A stretch of 47,562 nucleotides of DNA, from assembly GCA_020629255.1 (NCBI GenBank), contig JAHDDR010000007.1, forward strand, positions 1 to 47,562, given 5' to 3'. The notes under the pieces are model-generated. The model was not told where the DNA came from, did not search any database, and saw nothing but the letters and a program-made list of their open reading frames with translations. The translations under genes and the position numbers were made by a program. Each line of letters opens with the position of its first letter. Positions within the stretch are counted from its first letter, which is position 1. Source of the stretch: Saprospiraceae bacterium (GTDB taxonomy: Bacteria > Bacteroidota > Bacteroidia > Chitinophagales > Saprospiraceae). Positions 35,253 to 44,599 of the stretch are shown here, piece by piece.

Positions 35253-37868
35253 CTAATCCATCATATCGTCCATTCCTCCGCCCATGCCACCGTTTCGATC
35301 TCCCCGACCTCTTCTGTTGTTTCTTTCTTGTTTTCCGAAACGATACGAAAAGGAAAAGGTCGTTACATAAGGTTCTCTTTGCCGAGTTCCTTCTTGGTAA
35401 AAGGTATCTGACTCCGTGATAAATTGGAATTTTCCAATACCAAACGGATCTCTAATGTTAATACCGATGGTTCCTTTATCTTTTAAGATTTTTTTCTTCG
35501 CGCCTATTGTCATAAATATCATTCCCTTCATCCGACCTTGGGCAATTTTTGAGGGTAGTCGATAAAACGCAAAGGCTTGGATGTCACAGTTTTTCCAAAC
35601 GGTCATATTCGACATGATTCTTCCTCCTACCCTGAAATTGTTCGAATTCAAATCGGCATCAATATTATCGGTATCCAGAATGGTTTGCGTCAAATCTATG
35701 CTGGGCATAAGTCGCCACCATTTTGTCGGATTGTACATCACAGACAGTTCCAATCCGTAAGCATGCGAACTGGATAGGTTTACATAAGTCAATGTTGAAA
35801 CGCCTTCATCATTGACGGTCTTATACCGGTTAATAATGTCTGTGGTATAACGATAATATAAAGAAGGTGTAAGAGTAAGTTTTTCCCAGCGTTTCATATA
35901 CCCCAGTTCTACCGCATTGGTATATTCGGGATTTAGATCCGGGTTTCCTTCTCTAAAATTCAAGGGATCGGAATAACTGACGAAGGGATTGATCTGCCTT
36001 GTCCGTGGACGGTTAATTCTTCTACTATAACTCAAGGAAATTTGTCCGTGTTTTTCTAAATCCTGGCTTAAGGACAAACTCGGAAACCAACTGAAATAAT
36101 TTTTATCGAAGGATTGCCCGGTTGTAACTAGTTTGGAATCTGTCTTGGCTTGTTCTAGACGTAAGCCTCCTTTAACGGTAAATTTTTCTGTAATCGGGTA
36201 GGCATAAATTCCATAAACGGCATGGATTTGCTCATCGAAATTGAATTCATTATCCAAATCATCATTACTCGAATCGAAAACATTTTCTGTGAACCGCCAA
36301 ATGCTTTTATAACCAACTTCCATTTTTGATTTATTCTCGAAAGGCTTTTCGTAATCTATTCGGGCTTGTATAACTTGCCGTTCTTGATCGGTAATATCGG
36401 TTTGCGTAGTTATGGCTTCTAGAGGGTCGACAAAATCAACATCTCCTACGGCATAAAGACCGTTCTCGATAAAAGCTGTTTCTTCTTCAAAATTATCGGA
36501 ATAATTGATATCCGCATTCAAGGTGTGGCTCCAATTATTTTTGAAGCGCTTTTGGTATCCTAATGTAAATTCTTTATTCCTAGATGGTTCATCTTCTTGT
36601 TCCAACACTCTGCCCCGATGAGTGAAATTTTCGGCATCATCAAAATATTCATAAATATTTTCTCCTTTGTCATCTCCAGTATTGAATCCGAATAAAGCGG
36701 ATGTATAAATCGTACTGCTGGAATTCGGAAAAAAATCCACGCCTGTTTTCATATTATGGGAAATGCTTCTTCTGGCTCCGGCTCCATCTTGGATAAATGA
36801 AAAAGTAGTATCCGATAATGTATTTATTCTTGAATTGTATCGGGTAAATTCCCTTTCGCTGTTTCGATGAGTGTAGGTTCCGTAAATATTTACCTTCTTG
36901 TTTTTGTAACCCAATGTACCACTCAAATTATATTCATCCACAATCGTATAAGCGGCAGAAACCAATCCGTTCAAACCGATTTTCTTATTTTTTTTGAGGA
37001 TGATATTGAGGATACCTGCCATTCCATCTGGATCATACTTTGCAGAAGGATTAGTGATGACTTCAATTTTTTCGATGTTATCCGCAGGTATCAGTTGAAG
37101 AACCGCCGAAGGGTCTCCACCTGCCAAAGCCGAAGGGCGGCCATCCACCAAGATGGTTAAATTTTGGCTTCCTCTAAGACTTACATTACCATCCATATCT
37201 ACTTCCACGGAAGGCACTTGTTCCAGGACCTCCGTTGCCGTTCCTCCCGCCACTGTAATATTATCCGCTACATTGATGACTTTCTTATCCAGCTCCAATT
37301 CCATGAAGGGTTTCTTTTCCTTCACCACCACTTCTTCCAAAATTTCGGAAGAAAAATTCATCTGAATCGTACCTAAATCTGCTTCTGGAGAACGGCGGGG
37401 ATTGAGCATAAAGGGTTCGGAAGTGTAGCTTTCAAAACCCATATATTCGGCTGTGATGTGGAATCGCCCCACTGGCAATTCTTCCATCACGAATTGACCT
37501 TTAGCATTGGTAACGGTTCCATCAATAATGGAAGAATCAATTCCTAAAACCAAAGCGATAGTGGCATATTCGATGGGCTTGCCTGAATTTTCATCGATAA
37601 TGATTCCGGAAACTTTACCAATTTTAGGCATTCGTTCCGACATCATTTTCCATTGTTCGATGGTCATGTTCCCACGCCCACCTCCCGATCTGCCTTGATC
37701 TTCGCCCCGAGGGGGTCGTTCGCCTGAAGGACGAGAATGGCGTTCACCTTTTGGTGGACGGTCTTGTTGCTCTGTTTTTTCCTTTTCATTCTTTTGCTCT
37801 TCTTCTTGTGCTATTCCGAAATGGAATAAAAAAAGTATGAAAAGGCAAAGGGTGATCTTACGTTTCAT
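35253..37868 (-). CDS. TonB-dependent outer-membrane receptor (carboxypeptidase-regulatory / OMP_b-brl_3 type)
   Basis: A 871-residue receptor from the signal-peptide start MKRKITLCLFILFLFHFGIAQ. The frame extends 31 codons upstream without signal features. After the signal there is a charged low-complexity part (residues about 22-70, rich in E, K, R, P and G), a carboxypeptidase-regulatory domain (GKVSGIIIDENSGKPIEYATIAL), a plug with LRGSQNLTILVDGRPSA, and a large barrel ending in TTFSFSYRFG. Instead of ending at the barrel signal, it has a 28-residue tail rich in Arg, Gly and Met ending MGGGMDDMMD. It takes up an unknown ligand with energy from TonB. No SusD partner is adjacent, so it is not a standard polysaccharide utilisation pair. 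Confidence 0.92.
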   Translation of the reverse strand: MKRKITLCLFILFLFHFGIAQEEEQKNEKEKTEQQDRPPKGERHSRPSGERPPRGEDQGRSGGGRGNMTIEQWKMMSERMPKIGKVSGIIIDENSGKPIEYATIALVLGIDSSIIDGTVTNAKGQFVMEELPVGRFHITAEYMGFESYTSEPFMLNPRRSPEADLGTIQMNFSSEILEEVVVKEKKPFMELELDKKVINVADNITVAGGTATEVLEQVPSVEVDMDGNVSLRGSQNLTILVDGRPSALAGGDPSAVLQLIPADNIEKIEVITNPSAKYDPDGMAGILNIILKKNKKIGLNGLVSAAYTIVDEYNLSGTLGYKNKKVNIYGTYTHRNSEREFTRYNSRINTLSDTTFSFIQDGAGARRSISHNMKTGVDFFPNSSSTIYTSALFGFNTGDDKGENIYEYFDDAENFTHRGRVLEQEDEPSRNKEFTLGYQKRFKNNWSHTLNADINYSDNFEEETAFIENGLYAVGDVDFVDPLEAITTQTDITDQERQVIQARIDYEKPFENKSKMEVGYKSIWRFTENVFDSSNDDLDNEFNFDEQIHAVYGIYAYPITEKFTVKGGLRLEQAKTDSKLVTTGQSFDKNYFSWFPSLSLSQDLEKHGQISLSYSRRINRPRTRQINPFVSYSDPLNFREGNPDLNPEYTNAVELGYMKRWEKLTLTPSLYYRYTTDIINRYKTVNDEGVSTLTYVNLSSSHAYGLELSVMYNPTKWWRLMPSIDLTQTILDTDNIDADLNSNNFRVGGRIMSNMTVWKNCDIQAFAFYRLPSKIAQGRMKGMIFMTIGAKKKILKDKGTIGINIRDPFGIGKFQFITESDTFYQEGTRQREPYVTTFSFSYRFGKQERNNRRGRGDRNGGMGGGMDDMMD

Positions 37869-37884
37869 TTCTTTCCAGTTTCTT

Positions 37885-37902
37885 ATCAGTCTTTGGACTG
37901 AT
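37885..37902. repeat. Small hairpin between thioredoxin-fold gene and TonB receptor
   Basis: ATCAGTC-TTTG-GACTGAT: a perfect 7-bp stem with a 4-base loop in the 61-bp gap. No T-tract follows on the - strand, so it is not a standard terminator. It could influence mRNA stability or read-through. Confidence 0.35.
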
Positions 37903-37929
37903 CTTTTATCGAATGGTTTAAATAAAAGA

Positions 37930-38487
37930 TTATTTTTTCCACTTGATGTTGCAACCAGCACTCGGGTATTGTGTACCTGAAATTTCTTTTCCTTCCAAAA
38001 CCGCCTCTAGGGCTGCACGTAAATCTTTTCCGGTTACCGGTTTTCCTGATTTAGGTCTAGAGTCGTCCAATTGTCCTCGATATACCAAAATGGTTTCTTT
38101 ATCAAAAAGATAAAAATCGGGTGTGCATGCCGCATCATAAGCTTTCGCTACTTCTTGACTTTCATCATATAGATAAGGAAAAGGATACCCCAATTCTTCG
38201 GCTAATGTTTTCATTTTATCCGGAGCATCTTGTGGATAATTTATCACATCGTTGGAACTGATCGCTACGAAGCCAATTCCTTTCTCTTTGTATTCATTCC
38301 CCAATCTCACTAATTCATCATTTACATGAATTACATAAGGGCAATGATTACAAGTAAACATTACTAATGTTCCATTTTCTCCTTTAATATCTGAAAATGT
38401 AATATTGTTACCGGATACGGTATCTGGTAAATTAAAATCGGGAGCTTTTGTTCCCAAGTCCAACATATTTGATTCTGTTAGTGCCAT
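37930..38487 (-). CDS. Thioredoxin-fold (AhpC/TSA redoxin) family protein
   Basis: A 185-residue redoxin from the start MALTESNMLDLGTKAPDFNLP, which fits the family. The 30 upstream codons in frame are lysine- and cysteine-rich and overlap the promoter element, so they are rejected. The CxxC motif is C46-N-H-C49 in MFTCNHCPYVIHVNDEL, typical of the branch with a CNHCPY site. The cis-Pro region is ACTPDFYLFD. No signal peptide, so cytoplasmic. It probably reduces peroxides or disulfides; the partner is unknown. It lies 61 bp upstream of the TonB receptor gene and may share its transcript. Confidence 0.9.
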   Translation of the reverse strand: MALTESNMLDLGTKAPDFNLPDTVSGNNITFSDIKGENGTLVMFTCNHCPYVIHVNDELVRLGNEYKEKGIGFVAISSNDVINYPQDAPDKMKTLAEELGYPFPYLYDESQEVAKAYDAACTPDFYLFDKETILVYRGQLDDSRPKSGKPVTGKDLRAALEAVLEGKEISGTQYPSAGCNIKWKK

Positions 38488-38503
38488 GATATTTATTTTT
38501 TTG

Positions 38504-38511
38504 CAAAGGTA
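38504..38511 (-). promoter_or_regulatory. -7 promoter element of the thioredoxin-fold gene
   Basis: TACCTTTG on the - strand (CAAAGGTA on the + strand), 17 bases before the ATG at 38487. It lies inside the longer alternative frame and supports the shorter start. Confidence 0.5.
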
Positions 38512-38655
38512 ACAACAAATCATGAATGGTTGTTCGCAGATATATTTTTTATTCTTTTTCTTTTTTGGCTTTGCCAAAAAAGAAAAAGAATAAAAAACGG
38601 TTTTAATGGATCACACAACTTACTTCAAATGAAACAAACTAATTTCATGATTAAA

Positions 38656-38683
38656 ATAAAAGCGGAATTAATTCCGCTTTTAT
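38656..38683 (-). terminator. Palindromic terminator containing the glucosaminidase stop codon
   Basis: A 28-bp perfect palindrome (ATAAAAGCGGAATT and its complement) ending in TTTTAT on each strand. The TAA stop of the glucosaminidase gene (38682-38680 on the - strand) lies in its arm. It resembles the mfd terminator in having an AATTAATT-like core. Confidence 0.75.
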
Positions 38684-39402
38684 GGAACATCGAATTGATA
38701 CAGTTTATATTTTTCAATTAAAGCAATTAATTTTTCTGGGTATTTTTTATCTGTTGCATAACCTGCACGTTTCAATTCATACGCCCATGATTTATAATCC
38801 TTTTCCCTAAAAGAAAATAATTTTTTATACCTTTCTTTTTTTAGAAAAACAGAATGTGCTCGATAAGATTCTTTTACTGATTTATATTTTTTAAAAAAAT
38901 CTTTATGTGAATCATCACTAAAATTTAAGCAATGCCCTTTTTTACATTTTCTTGAAAAACATTTAATCCCAAAATGATTATTACAATTTACTGCCAATTT
39001 AGAAGCCCCTCCATTTGTTTCCAATAATCCTTGTGCTAATTTAATTGAAGCAGGAATATCATACAATTCCATTTCTTGTTGAGCTAATAAAAAATGATTT
39101 TCAATATAATTTAAATATCTTTTTTCTTTTTTGGTTACTTTTCGATCGTCAATTAATATTTTATTTTTATTGGGTTTATAACTATTTTTCACACCAAATA
39201 AAGAATCATTTTTAATCGGATTAATTATTTTGTAATCCGAATTATTTTTTAATTCTATATGAAAATTAAAATCTTTTTCCCATAATAAAACAACAGCTGT
39301 TAATACAGCAAAATACTTCAGTCCCTTGGTTTTCCAACAACAATATAACTTATGGTACAAAACATGAGTAACATAACGCAATTGTATGATTTTATTTTTC
39401 AT
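38680..39402 (-). CDS. Glucosaminidase-domain peptidoglycan hydrolase (GH73 type)
   Basis: A 240-residue cell-wall hydrolase. A hydrophobic stretch at 29-41 (KYFAVLTAVVLLW) is a signal anchor after a basic N-terminus. The catalytic domain (about 105-237) has the Glu of LLETNGGASKLA (E128), then CNNHFGIKC, KYKSVKESYRAHSVFL and AGYATDKKYPEKLI, as in FlgJ-like N-acetylglucosaminidases. It would cleave glycan strands between GlcNAc and MurNAc. Four cysteines cluster near CNNHFGIKCFSRKCKKGHC. It lies downstream of a gene with a probable peptidoglycan-binding domain, separated by strong hairpins. Confidence 0.88.
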   Translation of the reverse strand: MKNKIIQLRYVTHVLYHKLYCCWKTKGLKYFAVLTAVVLLWEKDFNFHIELKNNSDYKIINPIKNDSLFGVKNSYKPNKNKILIDDRKVTKKEKRYLNYIENHFLLAQQEMELYDIPASIKLAQGLLETNGGASKLAVNCNNHFGIKCFSRKCKKGHCLNFSDDSHKDFFKKYKSVKESYRAHSVFLKKERYKKLFSFREKDYKSWAYELKRAGYATDKKYPEKLIALIEKYKLYQFDVP

Positions 39403-39497
39403 TGTTATTATATTTTAATCATTAGATACCCTATATTAAAAACATTTTGTATGTAGTTTACGTTCCTTTAATTTGGATTTTGGTTCCAAAAGTTTTC

Positions 39498-39526
39498 CAC
39501 TATTTTTCAACATTTGGAAAATAGTG
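39498..39526. repeat. Second hairpin upstream of the glucosaminidase gene
   Basis: CACTATTTT (39498-39506) and AAAATAGTG (39518-39526) with an 11-base loop. It lies directly next to the 24-bp terminator hairpin and 96 bases from the glucosaminidase start. It has no T-tract on the - strand and may be a regulatory or processing hairpin. Confidence 0.4.
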
Positions 39527-39529
39527 CCT

Positions 39530-39580
39530 CGATCAAAAAAAGCCTTTTCTGCTAAAAGCAGAAAAGGCTTTTTTTGATCG
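39530..39580. terminator. 24-bp perfect hairpin terminator after the PG-binding protein gene
   Basis: The arms 39530-39553 and 39557-39580 are fully complementary with a loop of three A. Seven T stand inside the right arm and seven A in the left, so it works on either strand. It lies 18 bases past the stop at 39599. Confidence 0.85.
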
Positions 39581-39598
39581 ACTTAAAATTAAATCGAA

Positions 39599-40540
39599 TT
39601 ATATTTTTTCATTTAAAATACATTTTACGGTATCCTTATCCAGTTGCCCGACGGGTAAATTATTCTTTACTTGATAATCTACTATTGCCTTTTTCGTTTC
39701 CAGATTTAAATCACCATAAAAATTGCCTTCATACAAATCTAAGTAATACAATTGACTTTGAAGGTTAGCAATTAATTCTTTCGTCGGATTACAATATATT
39801 TCTTGAAGCTCGACACCTGCCTTTTTCCTTATTTCTATTCCTTGATATGTACCTGTCACTTCTGGCACTACTTTTTCTTTGGTTGTCCTATACACACTTT
39901 TTACTTGATAACTTTTACTACATAACAAATCGATTAATTCTTTCTGCCGAATGGTAATGCTAGCATGAGGTTTGACAATAGCAATGGTAATATATTCTGC
40001 TGGAATAGATATTTCCCTGAGATGCCAAAGTCCGGCAATTACTCTTTTTGTAATGACTCCATAGTTCGCTTCTTTATTTCTTTTTTCCCAATTTATACTT
40101 TTCGAATTATCTTCTACCTTCGAACTCCAAAAATGATGGGGAGGGCAGGTCATTACTTGTTCTGTCACTGTTGCATATAACATAGAATCGGGAGGAAGGC
40201 CAGACAATCTCCGGTCTTCTTCTGTTACCAGAATCAATTGATGGACGGTATCTGCAAAGGGAAGTAATTGGTTTACATTTTCGTCAAAAGCAGGAATAAA
40301 ATAATTATCGGTCTTGATAGTATCCCAAATTATTTCTTCTATTAAATCCAGCTTGCTGGTTTCATGGCGGACAATATATTCTTTTTCGATGGTATCATAT
40401 TCAGGGGGGATAAGGCTCTTACCATAACAAAGCCCTGAAGAATCATAAGCTATCTGAAAGAAAAAATCGCTAGTATCCTGTTTTACATTTTGAGAAAATG
40501 AAAACAAAGGAATCAACAATAATAATAAAACATACCTCAT
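39599..40540 (-). CDS. Exported protein with C-terminal peptidoglycan-binding-like domain
   Basis: A 313-residue secreted protein with signal peptide MRYVLLLLLIPLFSFSQ. The C-terminal part (about 250-313: IANLQSQLYYLDLYEGNFYGDLNLETKKAIVDYQVKNNLPVGQLDKDT) matches the helical PG_binding_1 repeat pattern of a substrate-binding fold. The middle part has two repeated-looking charged blocks (TEEDRRLSGLPPDSMLYATVTEQV and EKVVPEVTGTYQGIEIRKKAG) with no family I can name. The gene is upstream of the glucosaminidase on the same strand, suggesting a cell-wall role, although a strong terminator stands between them. No catalytic motif is seen. Confidence 0.7.
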   Translation of the reverse strand: MRYVLLLLLIPLFSFSQNVKQDTSDFFFQIAYDSSGLCYGKSLIPPEYDTIEKEYIVRHETSKLDLIEEIIWDTIKTDNYFIPAFDENVNQLLPFADTVHQLILVTEEDRRLSGLPPDSMLYATVTEQVMTCPPHHFWSSKVEDNSKSINWEKRNKEANYGVITKRVIAGLWHLREISIPAEYITIAIVKPHASITIRQKELIDLLCSKSYQVKSVYRTTKEKVVPEVTGTYQGIEIRKKAGVELQEIYCNPTKELIANLQSQLYYLDLYEGNFYGDLNLETKKAIVDYQVKNNLPVGQLDKDTVKCILNEKI

Positions 40541-40730
40541 AATGAATGAATTTTGGTTGTCCCTTAGACTTCAATTTATTTAAAATGGTTGCTTTAACAA
40601 TCACGCAAAAAACATCAATATTAATTTCATATTAAATCCTTATCTAGAAGGAACCTTTAAAAAGGTTTAATTGTATTACTTCATGTCCTACCTCTTAGCA
40701 ACATTATTATCCCAAATTCATATCTTTGTC

Positions 40731-40738
40731 CACCAATT
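40731..40738 (+). promoter_or_regulatory. -7 promoter element of metH
   Basis: TATCTTTG lies 15 bases before the metH ATG. The rest of the 213-bp upstream region has only a small AACCTTT/AAAGGTT hairpin (40652-40667). I see no cobalamin or SAM riboswitch core. Confidence 0.5.
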
Positions 40739-40753
40739 CAAAAACAGGAATAG

Positions 40754-43700
40754 ATGAGTATAGATATAAGAGAAATTGCCAAGAATAGAATACTAGTTAT
40801 TGACGGAGCTATGGGAACCATGCTCCAACAATATAAACTGGATGAAGCTGGCTTCAGAACGGAACGATTCAAGGATCATCCTTGCGATATCAAAGGAAAT
40901 AATGATATTTTATCCATCACCCAACCGGACATTGTTGAAGCCGTCCACAAGGCTTACCTAGAAGCCGGGGCTGATATAATCGAGACTAACACTTTTAGTG
41001 GGACATCCATTGCTCAGGCCGACTACAAAATGGAAGACCTGGCTTATGAAATCAATTTTGCCTCGGCACAAGTGGCAAAAAAAGCATGCGCTGCTTTTTC
41101 TACGCCCGACAAACCTCGTTTTGTAGCCGGTGCCATGGGACCGACCAACAGAACTCTTTCCATTTCTCCGGATGTGAATGATCCAGGGTATCGAGCTGTA
41201 ACCTTTGATGAAATGGCAGATGCCTATTATACTCAAGTCTGCGGTTTGATGGATGGCGGCGTTGACGTCATTCTGGTAGAAACTATTTTTGATACCCTCA
41301 ATGCAAAAGCGGCACTTTTTGCCATAGATAAAGCATTTGAGGAAAAAGGAAGAACCCTCCCCATCATGGTTTCGGGTACAATTACCGATGCAAGTGGTAG
41401 AACACTTTCCGGTCAAACTGCCGAAGCATTTTGGCTGTCTGTTAATCATGCGAATTTATTTTCTATCGGTTTCAATTGTGCTTTAGGTGCTACCGAAATG
41501 CGACCCCACATCCAAGAACTTTCTAAAATGGCAGACTGCTTGGTCAGTGCCTATCCTAATGCCGGGTTACCGAATCGCTTCGGTGAATATGATCAGGATG
41601 AAAATGAAATGGGTGGCTATATTGAAGAATTCATTGATTCTGGCTTAGTGAATATTATAGGAGGCTGTTGCGGAACATCACCGGATCACATTAGAGAAAT
41701 GGCCGAAAAAGCCAAAGGAAAAAAACCGAGGGAAGTGGTTACTCGTACTACTCTTTCCCAATACTCCGGACTAGAACCATTAACTATCCGAGAAGACATG
41801 AATTTTGTGAATGTCGGTGAAAGAACCAATGTAACCGGTTCACGAAAATTTGCTCGATTGATCAAGGAGGAACAATACGGAGAAGCACTTTCTGTTGCCA
41901 GACAGCAAGTAGAGGGGGGTGCCCAAATTATTGATGTAAATATGGATGAAGGCATGTTGGATTCCAAAAATGCCATGACGACCTTTCTTAATCTCGTTGC
42001 TTCCGAACCAGACATTTCCAAACTTCCCATCATGATTGATTCTTCAAAATTTGAAGTAATTGAAGCCGGGCTGAAATGTATCCAAGGAAAATCCATTGTT
42101 AATTCTATTTCCTTGAAAGAAGGCGAAGAAGAATTCATCCGACAAGCAAAAATTATACGGCGGTATGGAGCAGCAACAGTGGTAATGGCTTTTGACGAAG
42201 AAGGTCAAGCTGAAACCATAGAACGTAAAGTCGCTATTTGTGAACGGGCCTACCATATACTTACGGAACAAGTCGGTTTTCCTCCGCAGGATATTATTTT
42301 TGATCCAAATATTTTTGCCGTTGCCACCGGTATCGAAGAACACAATGAGTATGCTATAAACTTTATAGAAGCTACTCGCCTCATCAAACAAAAAATGCCT
42401 TTGGTAAAAGTAAGCGGGGGGGTTAGTAATATTTCTTTTTCCTATAGAGGCAACAATGTGATTCGTGAAGCTATGCACTCAGCGTTCCTTTACCATGCTA
42501 TTAAGGCGGGAATGGATATGGGAATTGTAAATGCAGGTATGTTGGAAGTGTATGAAGATATTCCCGAAGATTTAAAAAAATTGGTAGAGGATGTTTTGTT
42601 CAATAGACATCCTGATGCGACGGATGCTTTGACCGAATATGCAGAAAAAGTAAAAGGAACCGGAGGTAAGAAAAGAGTGCAAGATCTTACTTGGAGAGAA
42701 GGTAGTGTTGAAGAACGACTGAGCCATGCCCTAGTAAAAGGATTGACCGAATTCATTGTAGAGGACACCGAAGAAGCTCGACAAAAATTCGCTAGGCCCC
42801 TCGAAGTTATTGAGGGACCGTTGATGGATGGAATGAATGTGGTTGGTGATTTATTTGGTGCCGGGAAAATGTTTTTACCTCAAGTGGTGAAATCCGCAAG
42901 GGTCATGAAAAAAGCAGTAGCTTATTTAAATCCATTTATCGAAGCCGAAAAAGAAGGTGCCGGAGCGCAAGCAAAAGGAAAAATATTGATGGCAACGGTA
43001 AAGGGGGACGTACATGACATCGGTAAAAATATTGTAGGGGTTGTTTTGGGTTGCAACAATTATGAAATTGTTGATATGGGCGTAATGGTTCCTGCTGCCA
43101 ACATCCTTAAAAAAGCCAAAGAAGAAAATGTAGACATTATCGGATTAAGTGGATTAATTACACCAAGCCTGGATGAAATGGTTCACATAGCCAAGGAGAT
43201 GGAACGACAAGATTTTAATATTCCATTATTAATTGGGGGTGCCACAACGTCTAGAACACATACTGCAGTTAAAATTGCTCCTGAATATTCCGGTGGTGTC
43301 ATCCATGTTTTGGATGCTTCGAAATCTGTTACGGTTGCTTCTGATTTATTAGGTGAAAATAAAAATAATTTTATCGGAAAAATAAAATTAGAATATCAAG
43401 ATTTAAAAGAAAAATTCGGCAACAGAAAACAAATTAAAAAATATATTTCTATTGACGATGCCCGAAAAAATAAAATAAAAATAGATTGGGAAAATTACAT
43501 ACCTCCCGTTCCTAAAAAAATCGGCATTACTGTTTTTGACAATTATGATTTAAAAGAAATTTCCAATTATATTGATTGGACTCCATTTTTTACTTCATGG
43601 CAATTGTGGGGGAAATTCCCTGCTATTTTATCGGATGAAAAAGTGGGAGAACAAGCAACATCTCTTTACAAGGATGCACAAGCTATGCTCGAAAAAATCA

Positions 43701-44425
43701 TAGATGAACAATGGTTGATCGCCAAAGCTACTATTGGTTTATTCCCTGCCAATTCCATTCATGATGACGATATAGAAATCTATTCGGATGAGACAAGAAG
43801 CACTGTTTTAAAAACCTTATTTAATTTAAGGCAACAACGAAAAAAAGCACCCGGCCAAGCAAATTTTTCTTTAAGCGATTTTATGGCTCCTAAAACTTCG
43901 GGCAAAAAAGATTATATCGGAGCCTTCGCTATTACCACCGGCTTGGGGATAGAAAATAAAGTAAAAGAATTTGAACGCAACAACGACGACTACAATGCCA
44001 TCTTGTTAAAAGCGTTAGCAGACAGATTAGCAGAAGCTTTTACAGAATTGTTACACGAAAAAGTAAGGAAAGAATATTGGGGCTATGCATCCGAAGAAGC
44101 TCTTGAAAATGATGATTTAATTTCTGAAAAATACAAAGGCATCCGTCCGGCACCGGGTTATCCTGCCTGTCCGGAACATACAGAAAAAATTACTTTATTC
44201 GATTTATTGGATGTTGAAAAAAATGCCCATATTTCTTTAACCGAAAGTTGTGCCATGTATCCTGCGGCGTCTGTAAGCGGTTGGTATTTTTCTCATCCTT
44301 CATCTAAATATTTTGGCTTGGGTGAAATTTCTAAAGACCAAGTAGAAAGTTATGCTCAGAAAAAAGGTTGGGATTTAGAAACAGCAGAACGTTGGTTACA
44401 AAGTGTCTTGAATTATGATGCTTGA
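40754..44425 (+). CDS. metH: Cobalamin-dependent methionine synthase
   Basis: A full-length 1223-residue enzyme that methylates homocysteine with methyltetrahydrofolate via cobalamin. Four modules in order: the homocysteine-binding barrel with zinc ligands C242, C305 and C306; the pterin barrel ([26 protein letters not shown]); the cobalamin domain with the cobalt-ligand H754 in DVHDIGKN; and a C-terminal activation domain with [12 protein letters not shown] for reactivation by SAM. All modules are present without interruption. It is a single gene ending in a hairpin. Requirement for B12 is known for the family; uptake genes are not in the window. Confidence 0.98.
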   Translation: MSIDIREIAKNRILVIDGAMGTMLQQYKLDEAGFRTERFKDHPCDIKGNNDILSITQPDIVEAVHKAYLEAGADIIETNTFSGTSIAQADYKMEDLAYEINFASAQVAKKACAAFSTPDKPRFVAGAMGPTNRTLSISPDVNDPGYRAVTFDEMADAYYTQVCGLMDGGVDVILVETIFDTLNAKAALFAIDKAFEEKGRTLPIMVSGTITDASGRTLSGQTAEAFWLSVNHANLFSIGFNCALGATEMRPHIQELSKMADCLVSAYPNAGLPNRFGEYDQDENEMGGYIEEFIDSGLVNIIGGCCGTSPDHIREMAEKAKGKKPREVVTRTTLSQYSGLEPLTIREDMNFVNVGERTNVTGSRKFARLIKEEQYGEALSVARQQVEGGAQIIDVNMDEGMLDSKNAMTTFLNLVASEPDISKLPIMIDSSKFEVIEAGLKCIQGKSIVNSISLKEGEEEFIRQAKIIRRYGAATVVMAFDEEGQAETIERKVAICERAYHILTEQVGFPPQDIIFDPNIFAVATGIEEHNEYAINFIEATRLIKQKMPLVKVSGGVSNISFSYRGNNVIREAMHSAFLYHAIKAGMDMGIVNAGMLEVYEDIPEDLKKLVEDVLFNRHPDATDALTEYAEKVKGTGGKKRVQDLTWREGSVEERLSHALVKGLTEFIVEDTEEARQKFARPLEVIEGPLMDGMNVVGDLFGAGKMFLPQVVKSARVMKKAVAYLNPFIEAEKEGAGAQAKGKILMATVKGDVHDIGKNIVGVVLGCNNYEIVDMGVMVPAANILKKAKEENVDIIGLSGLITPSLDEMVHIAKEMERQDFNIPLLIGGATTSRTHTAVKIAPEYSGGVIHVLDASKSVTVASDLLGENKNNFIGKIKLEYQDLKEKFGNRKQIKKYISIDDARKNKIKIDWENYIPPVPKKIGITVFDNYDLKEISNYIDWTPFFTSWQLWGKFPAILSDEKVGEQATSLYKDAQAMLEKIIDEQWLIAKATIGLFPANSIHDDDIEIYSDETRSTVLKTLFNLRQQRKKAPGQANFSLSDFMAPKTSGKKDYIGAFAITTGLGIENKVKEFERNNDDYNAILLKALADRLAEAFTELLHEKVRKEYWGYASEEALENDDLISEKYKGIRPAPGYPACPEHTEKITLFDLLDVEKNAHISLTESCAMYPAASVSGWYFSHPSSKYFGLGEISKDQVESYAQKKGWDLETAERWLQSVLNYDA

Positions 44426-44466
44426 TTAAAAAATAAAAACCCAACATTTTACAACGATCCAAAAAA

Positions 44467-44499
44467 GAAATCGGCATGGAAAATTTCCATACCGATTTT
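44467..44499 (+). terminator. Terminator of metH
   Basis: A near-perfect stem (AAATCGG-ATGGAAA with TTTCCAT-CCGATTT, one mismatch) starting 42 bases after the metH stop, closing in a TTTT tract. Confidence 0.75.
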
Positions 44500-44599
44500 C
44501 TATTTTCATGAAGCTATTAAAAAAATACTCCATGTTCTTTCGTTTCGATTGATCCGTAAAAATGGAATGTTTTTATGGATATTAATATTGGGTAACTAT

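Noticed and set aside
35139-35411. 90-codon open frame on the + strand across the TonB terminator
   Set aside because: It runs through the terminator hairpin and into the receptor gene on the opposite strand; composition is not coding-like.
38530-38721. 63-codon open frame on the + strand between the redoxin and the glucosaminidase genes
   Set aside because: It crosses the palindromic terminator and overlaps a real gene end; no family features.
40541-40753. Possible cobalamin or SAM riboswitch before metH
   Set aside because: No B12-box-like or SAM-riboswitch core is visible; only a tiny hairpin and a promoter element. A covariance-model search would decide.
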